Below are positions 10,918 to 23,267 of a stretch of DNA of 64,000 nucleotides, in pieces. Every line of letters begins with the position of its first letter. Position 1 is the stretch's first letter. The notes below the pieces were generated by a model. That model was given only the letters and a program-made list of their open reading frames with translations, had not been told where the DNA came from and made no database searches. A program made the position numbers and the translations under genes. Source of the DNA: Euphorbia lathyris (Eukaryota > Streptophyta > Magnoliopsida > Malpighiales > Euphorbiaceae); assembly GCF_963576675.1 (NCBI RefSeq), contig NC_088917.1:79842610-79906609 (forward strand), in the 5' to 3' direction.

Positions 10918-12425
10918 TTATTGCAAGACGTCTGCGTTGGAGCTTGACAGGTCCGAATTTCTATTGTTGAGGAGCGTTATCGCTTGCCCGGATTTCCTAT
11001 TCTTACCCTGCGGATTTTGTTCAGTGTTTGCCGGGAGGGTTCCTAGTGGCCTTTCTTGTTGTTGACGGTTCAGGTGGGCCACCTGGCAGCTAAGATCCCT
11101 ACAAAACACTTCGCTATCGGAAAGATGGGTTAATATGTCCTTCAACAAGGACGTGACCGATTGGTCATGTACATTGTTAGAAGGCGGAGCGTTTCGATTA
11201 CCGAGCACGGCTTGTGACTGCCCGAGCCCGTTTTCCCGAAATTCTTGCTCAAAGCCGGATGGGGGCCTCAACACGTTATTATTGTTGCCATATGATAAGT
11301 TCGGGTGTTGATACCGAGTCCTCCATCTGCTGTTATTATTATTATTATTGTGGTGAGAATAGGAGTTCGGATGGGAATTATACCTTTGGTTACCTCCTAT
11401 ATAACTTACGTTTTCGTCATCGCTGGAGAAGGGGCTACCGATTTGGCAATTAAACGCATCATGGTCTCCACCACAGTGAGTGCACATCATGACCTGTACA
11501 CTTTTATTGAGGCTTAAATGGGCGATCAACGAGTCAAGCTTTTTGTTCATTTCGGCTATGGAGCTTTTCGAAGCCTCTTTCTCCATAGCGAATGTCTGGT
11601 GTCGCGACAGGCCGACAAGCCAATCCTCTTGCCATTGCACACTTTTCCTTGCGAGCTCATGAATGAGCTCGTAGGCCTCACTAGCTGACTTCCGAAATAG
11701 ATCCCCACCTGTAGCGGAATCAGCCGTCGCACGGTTAGTGGGAGTTAACCCGTGGTAAAAAGTGCTTACCAAGTCGTGCTTTGGGATGTCATGGTGGGGG
11801 CAGTTTCGGAGCAACTTCCGGAACCTAGCCCAAGTTGCGTGAAGGGCCTCGTATTCCAACTGCCTGAAGGATGTGATATCGGTCCGTAACTTGACTGTTT
11901 TGGACGGCGGAAAATAGTAGGAAAGGAACTCCTTTTCAAGCTCTTCCCATGACGTGATGGATCCCACCTCCAATGAGTGTAGCCACTCCAGCGCCTGTCC
12001 TATTAATGAAAAAGGAAACAATTTCAGTCTCACAACCTCAATGAGAACACCATTTTGCCGAGAGGTATCGACACACATAAGAAATTTATCCAAATGTCGT
12101 TGGGGTTCTCATGGAGTTCCCCTCCGAATTGACCGCATTGTTGTATCAATTGGATCATCCCGGTCTTGATCTCGTACGTGTTGGCCGTGATCGTGGGAGT
12201 GATAATGCCGTTACGATTTTGGGGACGATGCGGCGCAAGGATCTCCATCATCGAACGTGTATCATTGGCCCCACGGATGTTGTTCACGTGCGGCCTTGGG
12301 TTTCTGTTGGGTTGGTTGACCTCAGCGTTGGGGTTTGCCATTCTCTCTCTACGTAACCTACAAAGAGTACGTTCAATTTCGAGATCAATAGGTACGAGAG
12401 AATCACTTTTAGAACGGGTGTGCAT
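10918..12425 (-). pseudogene. Element D gag (Athila type), one frameshift
   Basis: The start at 12425 (MHTRSKSDSL) opens an N-terminal region followed by capsid. Landmarks are ANTYEIKTGMIQ, the shift near 12060, then LKLFPFSLIGQALEWL, EKEFLSYYFPP and FYHGLTPTNR. A zinc knuckle C-x2-C-x3-H-x4-C (CTHCGGDHDAFNC) and an Asn-rich stretch follow. The frame ends soon after a GQAITL motif, where autonomous Athila elements run into protease; here a stop follows and protease is absent. The protein is clearly homologous to gag of element C. The gene is complete apart from the single frameshift. Confidence 0.85.
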
Positions 12426-12560
12426 AAAGTAAAACAAGTATATAAGAATTATCAACAAAAAAGAATAATGTTAGCAAATGTATATATAAACAATTTATAC
12501 AAAAAGAATGCTTAAACTAACAATGAAACGTTTTTTTCTAATATTGTAGGAAATTATAAG

Positions 12561-12578
12561 TCCCCGACAACGGCGCCA
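12561..12578 (-). promoter_or_regulatory. Element D primer binding site (tRNA-Asp type)
   Basis: The minus strand reads TGGCGCCGTTGTCGGGGA, six bases after the 5' LTR. It differs by one base from the PBS of element C. This is the PBS class usual for Athila-like elements, complementary to the 3' end of tRNA-Asp. Confidence 0.85.
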
Positions 12579-12584
12579 AAAACT

Positions 12585-14391
12585 TGATAGCGTGTCACTA
12601 GTAGTGCTTTTCTATGATGAAATGTATATTCCGATGAATGTGCTACGAATATGGATGTGGTCTTTCTAAGTGCTTTATATCTACTAGACGTCACGACCAC
12701 TTAGGGGCAAGTGTACCCCGTCGTATCAAGTAATAATCCGGTTAAGACCGGGTATCAAATCCACGGGATTTATAATTACAAGTATTAGACGACTCGGTTT
12801 CGTATGTTATTTAAGCGGTGATTACTTTGGGGTAAAGTAAGATACAATTACACACTATTCCTAACTATTGGCGACTCAGATTCGTGCAGCTAAAACTCTA
12901 CGAAGCGGGATGTGTGTGATAAGTTATAACCACAATAAATAACGACTCTAAATGTATACGGATAATGGTTTACTCTTGCAAAGACGACCAAGTGTAGTAA
13001 GATTGACCTGTGAAGTACTTAGACTACGTGATTCCTAGTCAAGGCGTGTCTAATGCGGGGGGATTAGAAATTAGGGCCCGTAAGTTCCGTGGCTTGTCAA
13101 TTCCTACGGTTTCCGGTTTGTCACTTTCGGTAAGGCAACACCTATATAATTCCCTAAAGATAGCCCGGATGGCGGCGGTAATCGCATGCTCCTACACAAT
13201 AATCAATTATCAATATCAAAACAAGCAATAAACATTAACACGTAAAGGGAAATAGAGATTATAAACCATAGATTATAAATATGGAAAGTGTTTAGATGAA
13301 ATACAACCAAGCCTAGTACATAGGAAGAGTACAAGCTAATTAGCAAGTAAAAAGGGAGAATCCGCCCTTGGAACTAGCTAACCGGACTCAAAGCCATCTC
13401 CTAGATCGTGGAGGTGGAACTCTCGAGCTTGGTGACGAATGATGGAGCGGAACTTCGATGGAACGCCGGAACAACCGAACAAGCTCTCGAGGGGGAGAGT
13501 TTAACTTTAAATTCTGAATCTAAATTACAAGAAAGGAAAAGAGTATAGTATAGCTCTCTAGTATGTAATTGGTATCTAATGAAGTTTAAGAGCTTCTTAT
13601 TTATAGGCATCAAGCAAGGGTAGGTTTGTAATTTCACAAAGCACAAGTATGGAGCAACATTATTTGGTGCAGAAATCCCATGATACGCCCCGCGTAAATT
13701 GGTCTACGCCCCGCGTAAATGCCCACTTCGTCAGAAATCTTCTGCACGTGGACCAATTCGTTGTCTTGTTGACTCAAGTACGCCCTGCGTGAAGGGTGGT
13801 ATGCCCCGCGTGTTTGAATCTCTGGAGTTTTATCGCTTGAATTGGTGACTTTACGACGTGCGTAGCTGAAGTACGCCCCGCGTAAAAGAGTCTCTGATCT
13901 TTTTATGTTGAAGAACTGCCATTTACGCCCCGCGTATATTGTGGTACGCCCCATGTAGGCATAGTTGACTCTGGGAGACAATGCAGTCTGACTTTCAGGA
14001 TTAGGCCAATTATTGCCGACATGTGTCATATGCCCCGCGTAGTGTGTCATACACCCCGCGTATGCTGAGTCAGTTCCACATGGTGCCTGCGGATAAGGCA
14101 ATTATTTCTGGCACTATGTTTTACTCCCCGCGTGTAGGATAATACGCCCCACGTATTGAGTGCATTTTTGCTCCTTTCTCGTACCTGAAATACAAATCTT
14201 GAGAGCCGAGTTAGCTTGATGTTTTTATTTCCTAAACTAATCGAAAACGAGGAAAATAAACCAAAAGTACAAGATTTATTTTTATTTCTTTATTCATCAA
14301 AAACACTTTATTTTTGCAATTAAACTTATTTATTCTACCCGAAATCATCCCGTAAATCACGCTAAAAGATAGGGGTAAAATACCCCTATCA
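12585..14391 (-). repeat. Element D 5' LTR
   Basis: It matches 5122-6907 along its whole length with a few percent difference by eye. The U3 dyad array (TACGCCCCGCGTA type) lies at about 13683-14160, directly upstream on the minus strand of TATAAATA at 13598-13605. Compared with the 3' LTR this copy has an extra 'gaagggtggtatgcc' segment near 13791 that adds one motif. Confidence 0.92.
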
Positions 14392-14396
14392 ATCTC

Positions 14397-15391
14397 TCTT
14401 TGCCCAAATATACCATAACCACATCCCCAACTTAAACTGTAGGTCCCTACGGTGCTCATCCGCCTTAGCCTTTAATTTCTGGTTTCTCTCCTCGAGAATC
14501 TCTCTTACCTCTTAGTGCATCTGTACGTAATCCTTGGCTAGTTGGTTGGCAGTCACGTTTCCTTTAGGAAGATGGGCTATATCAAGGATGTGATTCGGGG
14601 TCTTTGTGTATACCACCTCAAATGGGGATCTCCCGGTTCCCGAATGTACAGAGTCGTTGTAGGAGAACTCAGCTTGGGCTAAAACCACATCCCACATCCT
14701 GGGCTTATCCTTACATTTGCTGCGCAGTAAGTTTCCCAAAGTTCTATTGACCACTTCTGTCTGTCTGTCTGTTTGAGGGTGGGCGGTGGTACTAAACTTC
14801 AGAGACGTATCAAACAGAGCCCACAACGTCCGCCAAAAGTGACTGAGGAACTTTTTATCACGATTCGAGACAATGCTCTTAGGCACTCCATGTAGCCTGA
14901 CAATCTCTTTGAAAAATAGCTTAGCATTCGATGAGGCATCATTAGTCTTGCGACATGGTATGAAGTGAGCCATCTTTGAAAACCGATCAACCACGATAAA
15001 GATGGAATTCATGCCCCTCTGAGTTCTGGGTAACCCTAGGACGAAGTCCATGGACAGATCCTCCCATATGGTCTCTGGCACAGGCAAAGGTAACTGCAAT
15101 CCAGTATTTATAGTGCGTCCCTTGGCGGTCTGGCAAATATAGCATCATTCGACTAAGTAGGCAACATCTCTCCTCATCTTAGGCCAGAAATAACGGGAAC
15201 TCACTGCTTCATATGTCTTGTCTCGCGCAAAATGTCCTCCAAGGGATCCGCCATGTAGATCATGGATAACCTTCTCGCGGATGGAAGTGCAAGGTAAGCA
15301 AAGTTGGTTGCCCTTCATCAGATACTCATGCATCAGGTGATACGCCCCATCCCCATACTGGTGTTGACACTTCTCCCATATCTTGCCAAAG
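14397..15391 (-). pseudogene. Element A integrase, N-terminal and catalytic domains
   Basis: From 15391 downward the frame gives the end of the RNase H-integrase linker, an HHCC zinc domain (HDLHGG...H, C-x2-C broken by a stop near 15145) and a catalytic core ([21 protein letters not shown]). The position that normally holds the second catalytic aspartate reads V-S-N-R-D, so Asp is replaced by Asn near 14863. Another stop lies near 14514. The frame continues into 4903-5121 across element D. The gene is inactive and split at both ends by E and D. Confidence 0.85.
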
Positions 15392-15639
15392 TCAGGTGTA
15401 GACACCGAGTCGGAGGACCTGTGACGAAAACCTTTAACAAAGCGGTCGAAGCGGTTGGTTCCGGAAAAATTTTGAAAGAAAAAGAGAAATATATATAATA
15501 ACAAAACGGTGAGTCAACGGGAATCGCAGTCGTCGAGTGGACGGCTTGTGGACGCTCCGCGGCGTAGCGAGAGCGCCTAGCGGCGGCCGACGTGTGTCCG
15601 ACGACAGTCAGACGCACGCCCGGCAGCGCAGGGCGTGCG

Positions 15640-15905
15640 CTCAGCGTCCGTGGGACGCCCAACGACCGTCGGGCACACACCCCCGACAGCCGTTGGGCGA
15701 GCGCCCGACGGCCGTTGGGCAGGCGCCCGATGCTCGTTGGGCGCGCGCGTCCAACGACGTTGGGCGTACGCCCAACAAGTGTTGGGCGCACGCCGAACGA
15801 CGTTGGGCGGACGTCCAACGATTGTTGGGCGTCCGCCCAACCAGGTTGGGCGATCGCCCAACCCCCTTTCGGCGACGCCCAATTTTACTCGGGCGTTGCC
15901 CAAAG
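15640..15905. repeat. GC-rich array of overlapping palindromes in the E LTR
   Basis: About a dozen dyads are built on GTTGGGCG-N2-CGCCCAAC. Perfect 18-mers occur at 15759-15776 (GTTGGGCGTACGCCCAAC) and 15845-15862 (central GATC). Because units are inverted repeats without stops, all six frames stay open here, giving spurious frames of 110-160 codons on both strands. The array recurs at about 41165-41400 in the 3' LTR. Confidence 0.9.
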
Positions 15906-15923
15906 TTTTCTGGGATCCTTGCC

Positions 15924-15930
15924 TATTTAA
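15924..15930 (+). promoter_or_regulatory. Element E LTR TATA-like box
   Basis: TATTTAA lies about 20 bases after the palindrome array. It is followed by a short GGGAGGGA-containing stretch and a polypyrimidine/polypurine region, the expected transition from U3 to R. The same box is present in the 3' LTR near 41430. Confidence 0.6.
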
Positions 15931-18074
15931 GGCACGAATCCCTATGCATTTAGAGGGAGGGATTTTTGGAGTCTTTCTCACTCTAGATATTTTTTGAGAG
16001 AGAAAGTGTTTTTTTTTTAGAAAAATATTTTTTTCTCAAAAATTCTGAATTTCCCAAAAGTTAAATTTTTACTAAAAAACACAAAAAAACGGAAAATCAC
16101 GACTCGTGGAATCAACCGGCTTCAACTGTCAGATACCGATATTGAGGTATTATCCGAGGACTAGACTCGTTTTATTTTATTTATTTATTTTTATGTTATA
16201 ATTTTATTTATTTAGTTATTTATTTATTTATCACGTTTTATTTAATTTTTCGTATTTATTTAATTTTCGTCTCGTATTAAATAAACGCTCGGTTTTGTTT
16301 TAAAATAGAAACCTCGTTTTAATATCCCAATGCGAACCGTGATCCGATTAAAAGGTAGTTCGGGTATTGAAAACGTTGTAATTATAAGTTTAAAAAAAAT
16401 ATTTCTGAATAACGTTTTAAAATAAAAACGTCGTTTTAGGAAACTTCGTTATAGACTATGATCCATTCTTGGTAGTTCGGAGATCCAAAACGATTGAATT
16501 AGATTTAATTTAAAGCTTTTGAACAAATCTGGAAGTTTAGGACTGCTGCTGTAATTCTCCATTTTCTGTCACTAACAGCAGATTAGCGGCGGATTTTCCG
16601 TCGGTAATCTGCTGGAATCCGAAAATTCCACTCTTACCCCTCTTTTCTCTTCTTTTTGACATTTCTACTCGTGTATATATGTATATAACTATGTAATATG
16701 TTTGTAAAAATTATTTTTGGGCCTTATAACTATTAATTATGTATTATATAGCTATTTATTTCATATTTGGAATTTAATTCATTTTACTTAGTTTTGGTAT
16801 ATTTAAGTTATATTAGCTCTTATTTAGGGTGAAAGTTATGTTCTATATATTTAATACTTAAAACTATTTAAAACTAGATGTTATTCTTTACATTTGTGAA
16901 TCTTTCTTCATTATCTTTACATAGTTATAATTAGGATAAAAAAGTACTTTGTTTAGTATTTTTTTTTCCTCATTTTCTTTATTATATCATATAATATTTC
17001 TTACTCCTTTTTATCTATAGATATATCATTATTTTTAGATAAAACTATGTATATATATATTTTTCTATCTTATTTTTGGTGTATATGTATATATTTTAAA
17101 TACATTTGATTGGGTAAATTTGGCATTGATTTGTTAATTATTGTAATGATGTTCAAGTAAGGGCTAATTGAGTGAAAAAGGGAAAAACAAAAGACAAAAA
17201 GAGATTTTAAGTTGTTTGTTTAAATTAAAGTTTTTCTAGATATTCTTCAAGTGTAAATAAAAGAGTTTTGTCATTTTTAAACCGTTTTCAAAATATCACG
17301 TGTTGAAACCTTAATCCGTTCCAACGACGGATTAGGCGAACCTTGTAATTAAAATCGTTTTCATTATAAATAATAAAGTTTTGAATCGTTTTCTTAAATG
17401 ATTTATATAAAATAAATTGACTTGTATCCAACGGCGATTCGAGTGAACGTCATTAAACGAGGTCTTGAAACGTACCTAAATCGTTCCAACGGCGATTGAG
17501 GCAACCATGTAAATAAACTCGTTTTTGGGAAGTGAGCTTAGTTTAGAGTTAGTATGTAATACGAAGCATAAATCACGTTGTAAACAAATCAATTCTTCCT
17601 TCTCCCTCCTCTCTCTCTCTTGTAAATTTATGCAAAATGGGCGATTCTTTACCAAAGTGGCTTTTCAATAATATATGCTCAAAACGGTTTTCAAAACGAG
17701 AAAGTAAAGGTTTCAAATTAATTTTAAACTTAAAGAAATATGCAATTAGTCCGTTATCCCCTAACACGCTGAGTAGGAGGCTGGTGGTTCATAACCGGGC
17801 GATGTTGGGGTGCCTAGTAGCGTTTCTCCGGAAAGGAGCTAGCCTTCTCGGCTCGTACCTAAGTTTCCCGAACCCTCACCAGTCTCCCGCAAGGGATCGG
17901 TATTCATTTTCCCATTCGTGGGTGGCGACTCTTCCATACTCCGAGCTCCGGTCCTGCCGAGCAGCTTGATTCCACGATGGGTTGCTTTCGGCGCCAATCA
18001 CCGCATACGTCACCATGAGGTGTCCACCCCCTGGTCCGCCCGGGAGATTAGGCCGCGAAACCTCGTCTAACAAA

Positions 18075-18093
18075 TGGCGACTCTGCTAGGGAA
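18075..18093 (+). promoter_or_regulatory. Element E primer binding site (tRNA-Arg type)
   Basis: TGGCGACTCTGCTAGGGAA begins two bases after the 5' LTR. The sequence matches the PBS type of Tat/Ogre elements, attributed to tRNA-Arg. Confidence 0.8.
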
Positions 18094-20167
18094 GTGAGAA
18101 ATTTGATTCCGAAAGGCGTGTATTAAGCCCTTAACGGGGACGGATCGTATTATTTCTTTTCGTATGCATTCATGTGCATTATTGCAAACCTTTTGGGTAA
18201 TTTCTGTGAAACCTCTAGCGAGAGTCCATTCGTCGCTCGAAAGAGGCTAGTGTAAGTTCCCCCTTACAGTAAGGCGCCAAAGGGTCCCCATCCATTCGTT
18301 AGGGGCGAATTTGTGCGGTCCTGTGAGGTCCCGCGATCAGCCGTGTCAGCATATAGTAGCCTTAGAAGTTGCCATAGGATTACCCGTTACTATTTTTTAT
18401 GTGATAAATGAATCAGTTCGTGTTTTCAAAATCGCCATAATACGTGTCTAATCCTAAAATAGATAAAGAAAATGAAACGACACATTAAATATATACTCTC
18501 GAACCGATGTACAAACTACCCAAAAATATCGAAATGATTCGAACTAAAGACGACTTAATCATCTCGTGTGAATGAACTTGTGCGACCCGCCTGGTCCCTT
18601 TCCGTGTCCAGAAGAAGGCACATGTTCAGGAAATACGTTATGACGTAAGCACGTATTAGTACGAATCGGTTTGGCATTAAGGATAGTTATATCTCGATTC
18701 AAAAGACTATATTAACAGTAGTCGTTATTCACATTCTTTAAATAGGTTGGGATAAAACGAGATTATGACGAAACGAAGACGAAGAACATTTCTGTTTCGA
18801 ACGACCCTGTCGTAACGTGAAAAGTTTCGCAAAACGTGGCTCATCCCTTCCGAATAAGAGACGAGCTTTTACGTTATGCCTTGTGTCATTCTTAAGAGAA
18901 ATGGACGTGTCCGCAAAAGTGACTAAGAAAATAAAAGAAAAGCAAAAATGAACTAAACGACCAAAATCATTCTTTATCTATGATATATGTCAATCCCGAG
19001 AGTAGTTAAAGAAAATAAACCAATGTCGTTGAATATGTGCCTCGAACGAGTATGTGCGCTGTTTAAAATCACGAAGCCGAATTAAGCCGAACCGCATAAT
19101 TGCGCCATATGGACGAGACTGTGGGTTTGACTAACGACTCGATCATTTCAAGTGTTACCAAAACTGTAAGAAATATGGCCCGATGCGCGTGTTTGTTTAA
19201 CTCGTGCCTAAATGAAAAAGAACGGTGATATCCTTGCTTCGAATAAACATGCGATTCAATGAAACGTTGATTTTCTATAACCACACTGAGGTGATATATC
19301 CCGTAGATTGGAAGGAATAAAGAATTGTTGCTAGCCGAAAGATTACCGTGCGCTCAAATAAGACTAGTCGTATTTTCACGTAGCCAAAACGAGCAAACAG
19401 ATTCTTAACGTTAAAAACAAACAAATTACGCGATGAGTCCGTTCCTTAAATTCAAACGTGATTCCATCACTAAATAAACGCGTGGTTACGTCTCTCGATA
19501 GATCCAAAAGATCCCGTTATAATCTAAAAACCGAGACACGAACCCACACGAATAAAGAGGAACGAGTCATGGTCAGTAACGAAGGATTAAACTGAAAGAA
19601 TAGCTCGTATCACGTCTAAAAACCGAGGTGCGCTCAAAGGGAGCCAAAACCCGAACTAATGTGTCTCGCAAAATGACAAAAGACGAGTTATTTCGAAAGG
19701 ACAATCCATTTGGTCGATATCTTAGTCACTGAACGTTGATACTTCAAAACGAACTGTATTGTATGATGAATGTTTTACTTTTCTGCAATAATCGACGGCA
19801 TCACGCGTCCCCTGGACCGTAATGTGAGCCCAAAACCAAAATCCTAGGAAAGAGACTTGGACCATCGAGTGCATGGAGGAATAAGGGTGGAAGAGAGATG
19901 CTGTGATACGTGTAATAAGACTAACGTTTGTTCTTCTTATCTTATATATCCGTAAATACATAAACGCACACACCACGAATCATGCATATAAATCATGCAT
20001 ACATACTAATAAATGCCATTCGCGCAGACGTCATCATTAAGCGGTTGTGGTTTCGCGAGAGTAACCAGCTTGTCAGACAGTTTGATCAGCTATGGGTTGA
20101 CAGTTCCGAATCGGTAGTTGTGGCTTCTGAATCATCTTCGTCTGAGTATACTCAGTCATCCGTCAGT
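18094..20167 (+). other. Element E leader, no ORF
   Basis: About 2.1 kb between the PBS and gag without a supportable gene. The open frames are short and without recognisable content. Ogre elements carry an extra ORF1 in this position; no trace of it is seen. Confidence 0.75.
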
Positions 20168-21180
20168 ATGTCTGCGACTGACGAAAAAGTGGCTGAATTA
20201 GAAAACTCTGTGAACAATATCAATGATCAGCTGGCCGCGATCTTGGCCCAGCTGGCCGAGCTAGCACTGAAGGACAACAAGAGTGGTAGTAAGCGTGCTG
20301 AGAATGAAGTAAACACCGGTCCCCGCTTCGGGAATGAGGATGACTATCAGGATTATATCCAGAAGCAGCTTGAGAAAGAGAAAGCTAAGGAAGAGGAGTT
20401 GAAGCAACACATCACTCAGTAGGTGTAGGACCTACGTGGGGGAAATTTCGGGAGTCAGGACTTTTATAACTTGAAGAATTGTTTATCGGCAACTGCTTTG
20501 CCTTTGAAATTCCGGCTCCCTGACATGAAAAAGTTCGACGGAATTGGGGATCCCACCGCCCACATGAATCAGTATGTTGCTGTGATGAAGTACACGATCC
20601 TAATTGAGGATCAAGTCCTGGGGCTGTTTAACACTTATCTAGAGGGGGCGACCCTCACATGGTTTCATGCATCTCCAATGGTGACGAAGAGGGATTGGAA
20701 AGAGTTAGCGAAGTCATTCATCGCTCAGTATAGCTTCAACACCATGCTTGAGGTCAATTTGAAGGAGCTAGAGAACACTAAGCAGCAGGCTGGGGAATCT
20801 TTTTCCGATTTTGTGAAAAGATGGAGGGCCAAGGCCGCGGTCATGAAGCAGAAGCTGCTTGAGCAGGATCAGATCCGAATGGTGGTCGGTAACACATTGC
20901 CGTATATTAAGAATGAGCTGCGGTATATGCCTTTTACCGATTTTAATCAGATGTATAGTTGTGCCTTGATAGTTGAGGGGGATGGAGAACCAAAGAAAGC
21001 TTATACCAAGTGGACAAAGTCTGGATATAGTGCCGGAGGGCCAAGTGCGAGTACAGAATCCGCAGCAGTGAAAGTGCTTGATCTTAATGCTATCGAAAAG
21101 AGGCGGTTCGCCAAATTTCATCAGATCTACGCAAAAGTTTTCGAACGTTTGTAGAAAAAGGGATTGTTGAAAGCCCTTAC
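20168..21180 (+). pseudogene. Element E gag, first part (capsid module 1)
   Basis: The ATG at 20168 starts an N-terminal coiled-coil region (about residues 5-35). Stops occur at 20420 and 20426. The capsid follows: KFDGIGDPTAHMNQY, LFNTYLEGATLTWF, WKELAKSFIAQY, then the C-terminal half with FSDFVKRWRAKAA. A stop at 21152 precedes the F insertion at 21181. The frame resumes after F at 30537: the length of F plus its duplication shifts the coordinate frame by exactly the observed amount, so the gene was continuous before F arrived. Confidence 0.85.
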
Positions 21181-23252
21181 TGTTGGGGTTTTGTGTCCTA
21201 TAGTCAATTGTTGCAGGATACAAACTTATTGTAAATGAATTGTTCTTTATATCATTTGTTTTAATGAGATATATGTTTTATAACTATATAAAGGCAATCC
21301 CTTTTAAGCACTAAATAAAGTCTAATAAAAGGAAATCTGTAAGTTTGTTTAAAGTGATTATAAAGTGTTCATACAAGCATGAAGTGAGACAAAACTTTAT
21401 AATAAACTAATAAACTTAAAACCACCCCAAGTCAAGTGATATATTTAGGATTGATATATCACAGTTGAGACTTGTATGTAACAATGTCTTCTGTCCGAAA
21501 GAAAGCTGATCTCACAAGCTTCACATATATAGATATCTGGACAGTTACATAGATCCGGTGAAACGTTGTTCATTAGGATTGGGGATCCGACTTGAGATAA
21601 CAGGATGGGTAGATTCATCCTTGTCACCTGTTCATCTCATTGGTATTAATAGGTATAACTAATCCTCAGACTCAAAGGAATGTTAATTGGTCATCCTGAA
21701 TTACTGAATGTGAGACTTTGATCGCGTGGTCCCACGATCCTTAACAGAGATGACTTTGGGGTGTGAACTGCAAAGGTTGGGTGTCACAAGAGGTAATGTT
21801 AGGGTAGTTATACATTGGATTGAGCATTTATCACTCCCGATGAATGGGAGATACATCCAAGGATCGCTTGTGGAAGACTCGACTCTAAACCCTTGCAAGG
21901 TGATAGCTTAAGAGTAGAAATTCAGATTTCACTTAACCTATCTTTTGAGTTGACTCGGCCAATAACAAGTAAAATGAACGTCTCGTTATATGTGACTTGA
22001 CATTACCCATAGTCATAAGATTCAGTTCAAGGATGTAGTTGATAAAGGATCGTATTATACCGTAACTAATACGGAAGGGTTAACGGCAGAATCAACCTGT
22101 CTTCTTAACGGACTCTGGGGGAATGATTACGGACATGCCGATAACATGCTCTGTTCATCATTCCGTTATGCAAGGATTAAATATAATTCTTGAAGAAATT
22201 AATTTAGTAGTTGCATACGGCCAGAAGTAGTAAGGACCTAATGGATCACACATAAGACTTGGAACCAAAAAGAGAGATGAATGTGATTAATAGATGGAAG
22301 CCCAATTAAGCCCAGTAAGGCCCAAATACTAGGAGGGGGCCGAAATTTATATATATATATTAGGAAGGAATTAATTTATTCCACTCTTCCTAATTTGATT
22401 AGGATTGTGAAATTAAATTAATTAAGAGATAATCAAGTTAGGAGTTTTAATTAGATTAATATACTCCTATTATTATCTAACTAGGTTATTCATTATTATC
22501 CTTAATTATATTAGATATATAGTAGGATAATAATTAGAAATCCTATTCCGAATTGGATTCCTATTAAGTAACCTATTCCTATCTAACTAGGGTTTAGATA
22601 CAAACAAATATATATACCCCTCCTACATGTGAATTTCGACCTAAGCCTGTACCCTCCCCTAAAGTGATTTTCGAAATTGCTTAATTAGACAGAGAAAAGA
22701 ATTCCCATCCCCAAGTTCGTGGACAAGAATTCATTCGGCATTCCATCGATTGATTAATTTAATTCATCCCTCTTTCTCCTTGATCTTGTGTTGGTTAATT
22801 AGAGGTAATCTATTTTGGTTACATCTCATAAGGGTTAATTCTAATTTAACCTCACCGTGTTCACGAAAGAAGAAAAACAATCAAAAGGGAGAAATTCGTT
22901 TTTCTTCGCCTACATCAGGTCAGTTCACTATTTCGAGGATTCCCGGAGATTGAACCGTCGGATCGTCGCGATGTTTGGACAGTAGCTTCTAGACATATTC
23001 TTCTACGTTTCCACCGAAGGGATTGTCGTTCGGAGGTCTGGAAGGTCTGTTTCGAATAGGGGCAGATTGGTAAACAGTTTACATCTCCTTTGAAGTTGTG
23101 GGCACTTCGTTTGCAACGGTAGATTGATCATCGAAAGGTATATCTTCTTATCCCTCCTTATATGAAATAACGATTAACGGATCCTATGGTTAAAAGGAAG
23201 TAGGCTAAATTTTTTATATTTCCGCTGCTATACCTTAGCCCTATTTCCAACA
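21181..23252 (+). repeat. Element F 5' LTR
   Basis: It starts TGTTGGGGTT and ends TTCCAACA. It is unusually long for a copia LTR. Small frames (60-67 codons) recur in all LTR copies of the family and are not regarded as genes. Confidence 0.95.
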
Positions 23253-23253
23253 G

Positions 23254-23267
23254 TGGTATCAGAGCCA
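23254..23267 (+). promoter_or_regulatory. Element F primer binding site (initiator Met tRNA)
   Basis: TGGTATCAGAGCCA begins one base after the 5' LTR and matches the complement of the initiator-Met tRNA 3' end. The following 1.57 kb to 24837 is an AT-rich leader with no supportable gene. Confidence 0.92.

Larger units (their letters stand above)
5122..14391 (-). mobile_element. Element D: pol-less Athila-like retrotransposon
   Basis: LTRs lie at 5122-6907 (1786 bp) and 12585-14391 (1807 bp). TSDs are GTCTC (5117-5121) and ATCTC (14392-14396), one mismatch. On the minus strand the order is 5' LTR, tRNA-Asp-type PBS, gag, a palindrome-rich spacer, Athila ORF-1, a long 3' region, PPT, 3' LTR. 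There is no protease, RT, RNase H or integrase anywhere inside, so it must have depended on an autonomous Athila relative. It sits in the integrase gene of A. Confidence 0.9.
15397..18072 (+). repeat. Element E 5' LTR
   Basis: It starts TGTAGACACC and ends CTAACA. U3 is short and GC-rich (palindrome array), the TATA-like box is at 15924, and the long R/U5 is AT-rich. Relative to the 3' LTR it lacks about 60 bases near 17430 and differs at scattered positions. Confidence 0.93.

Noticed and set aside
15333..15997. Several overlapping open frames of 110-160 codons on both strands, with proline- and arginine-rich repeats
   Set aside because: They arise because the palindrome array in the E LTR contains no stop in any frame. 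The same frames recur at 40836-41489 in the other LTR. They have no start context or family resemblance.
21701..21911. 60-67-codon frames conserved in all three LTRs of the F family (also 28986-29196 and 56003-56213)
   Set aside because: LTR copies share ancestry, so identity is expected; the frames run on both strands over the same bases.
23254..23267. tRNA-like sequences (also at 57930, 18075, 45808 and 12561)
   Set aside because: They are primer binding sites of 13-19 bases next to LTRs; no cloverleaf can be formed around them.
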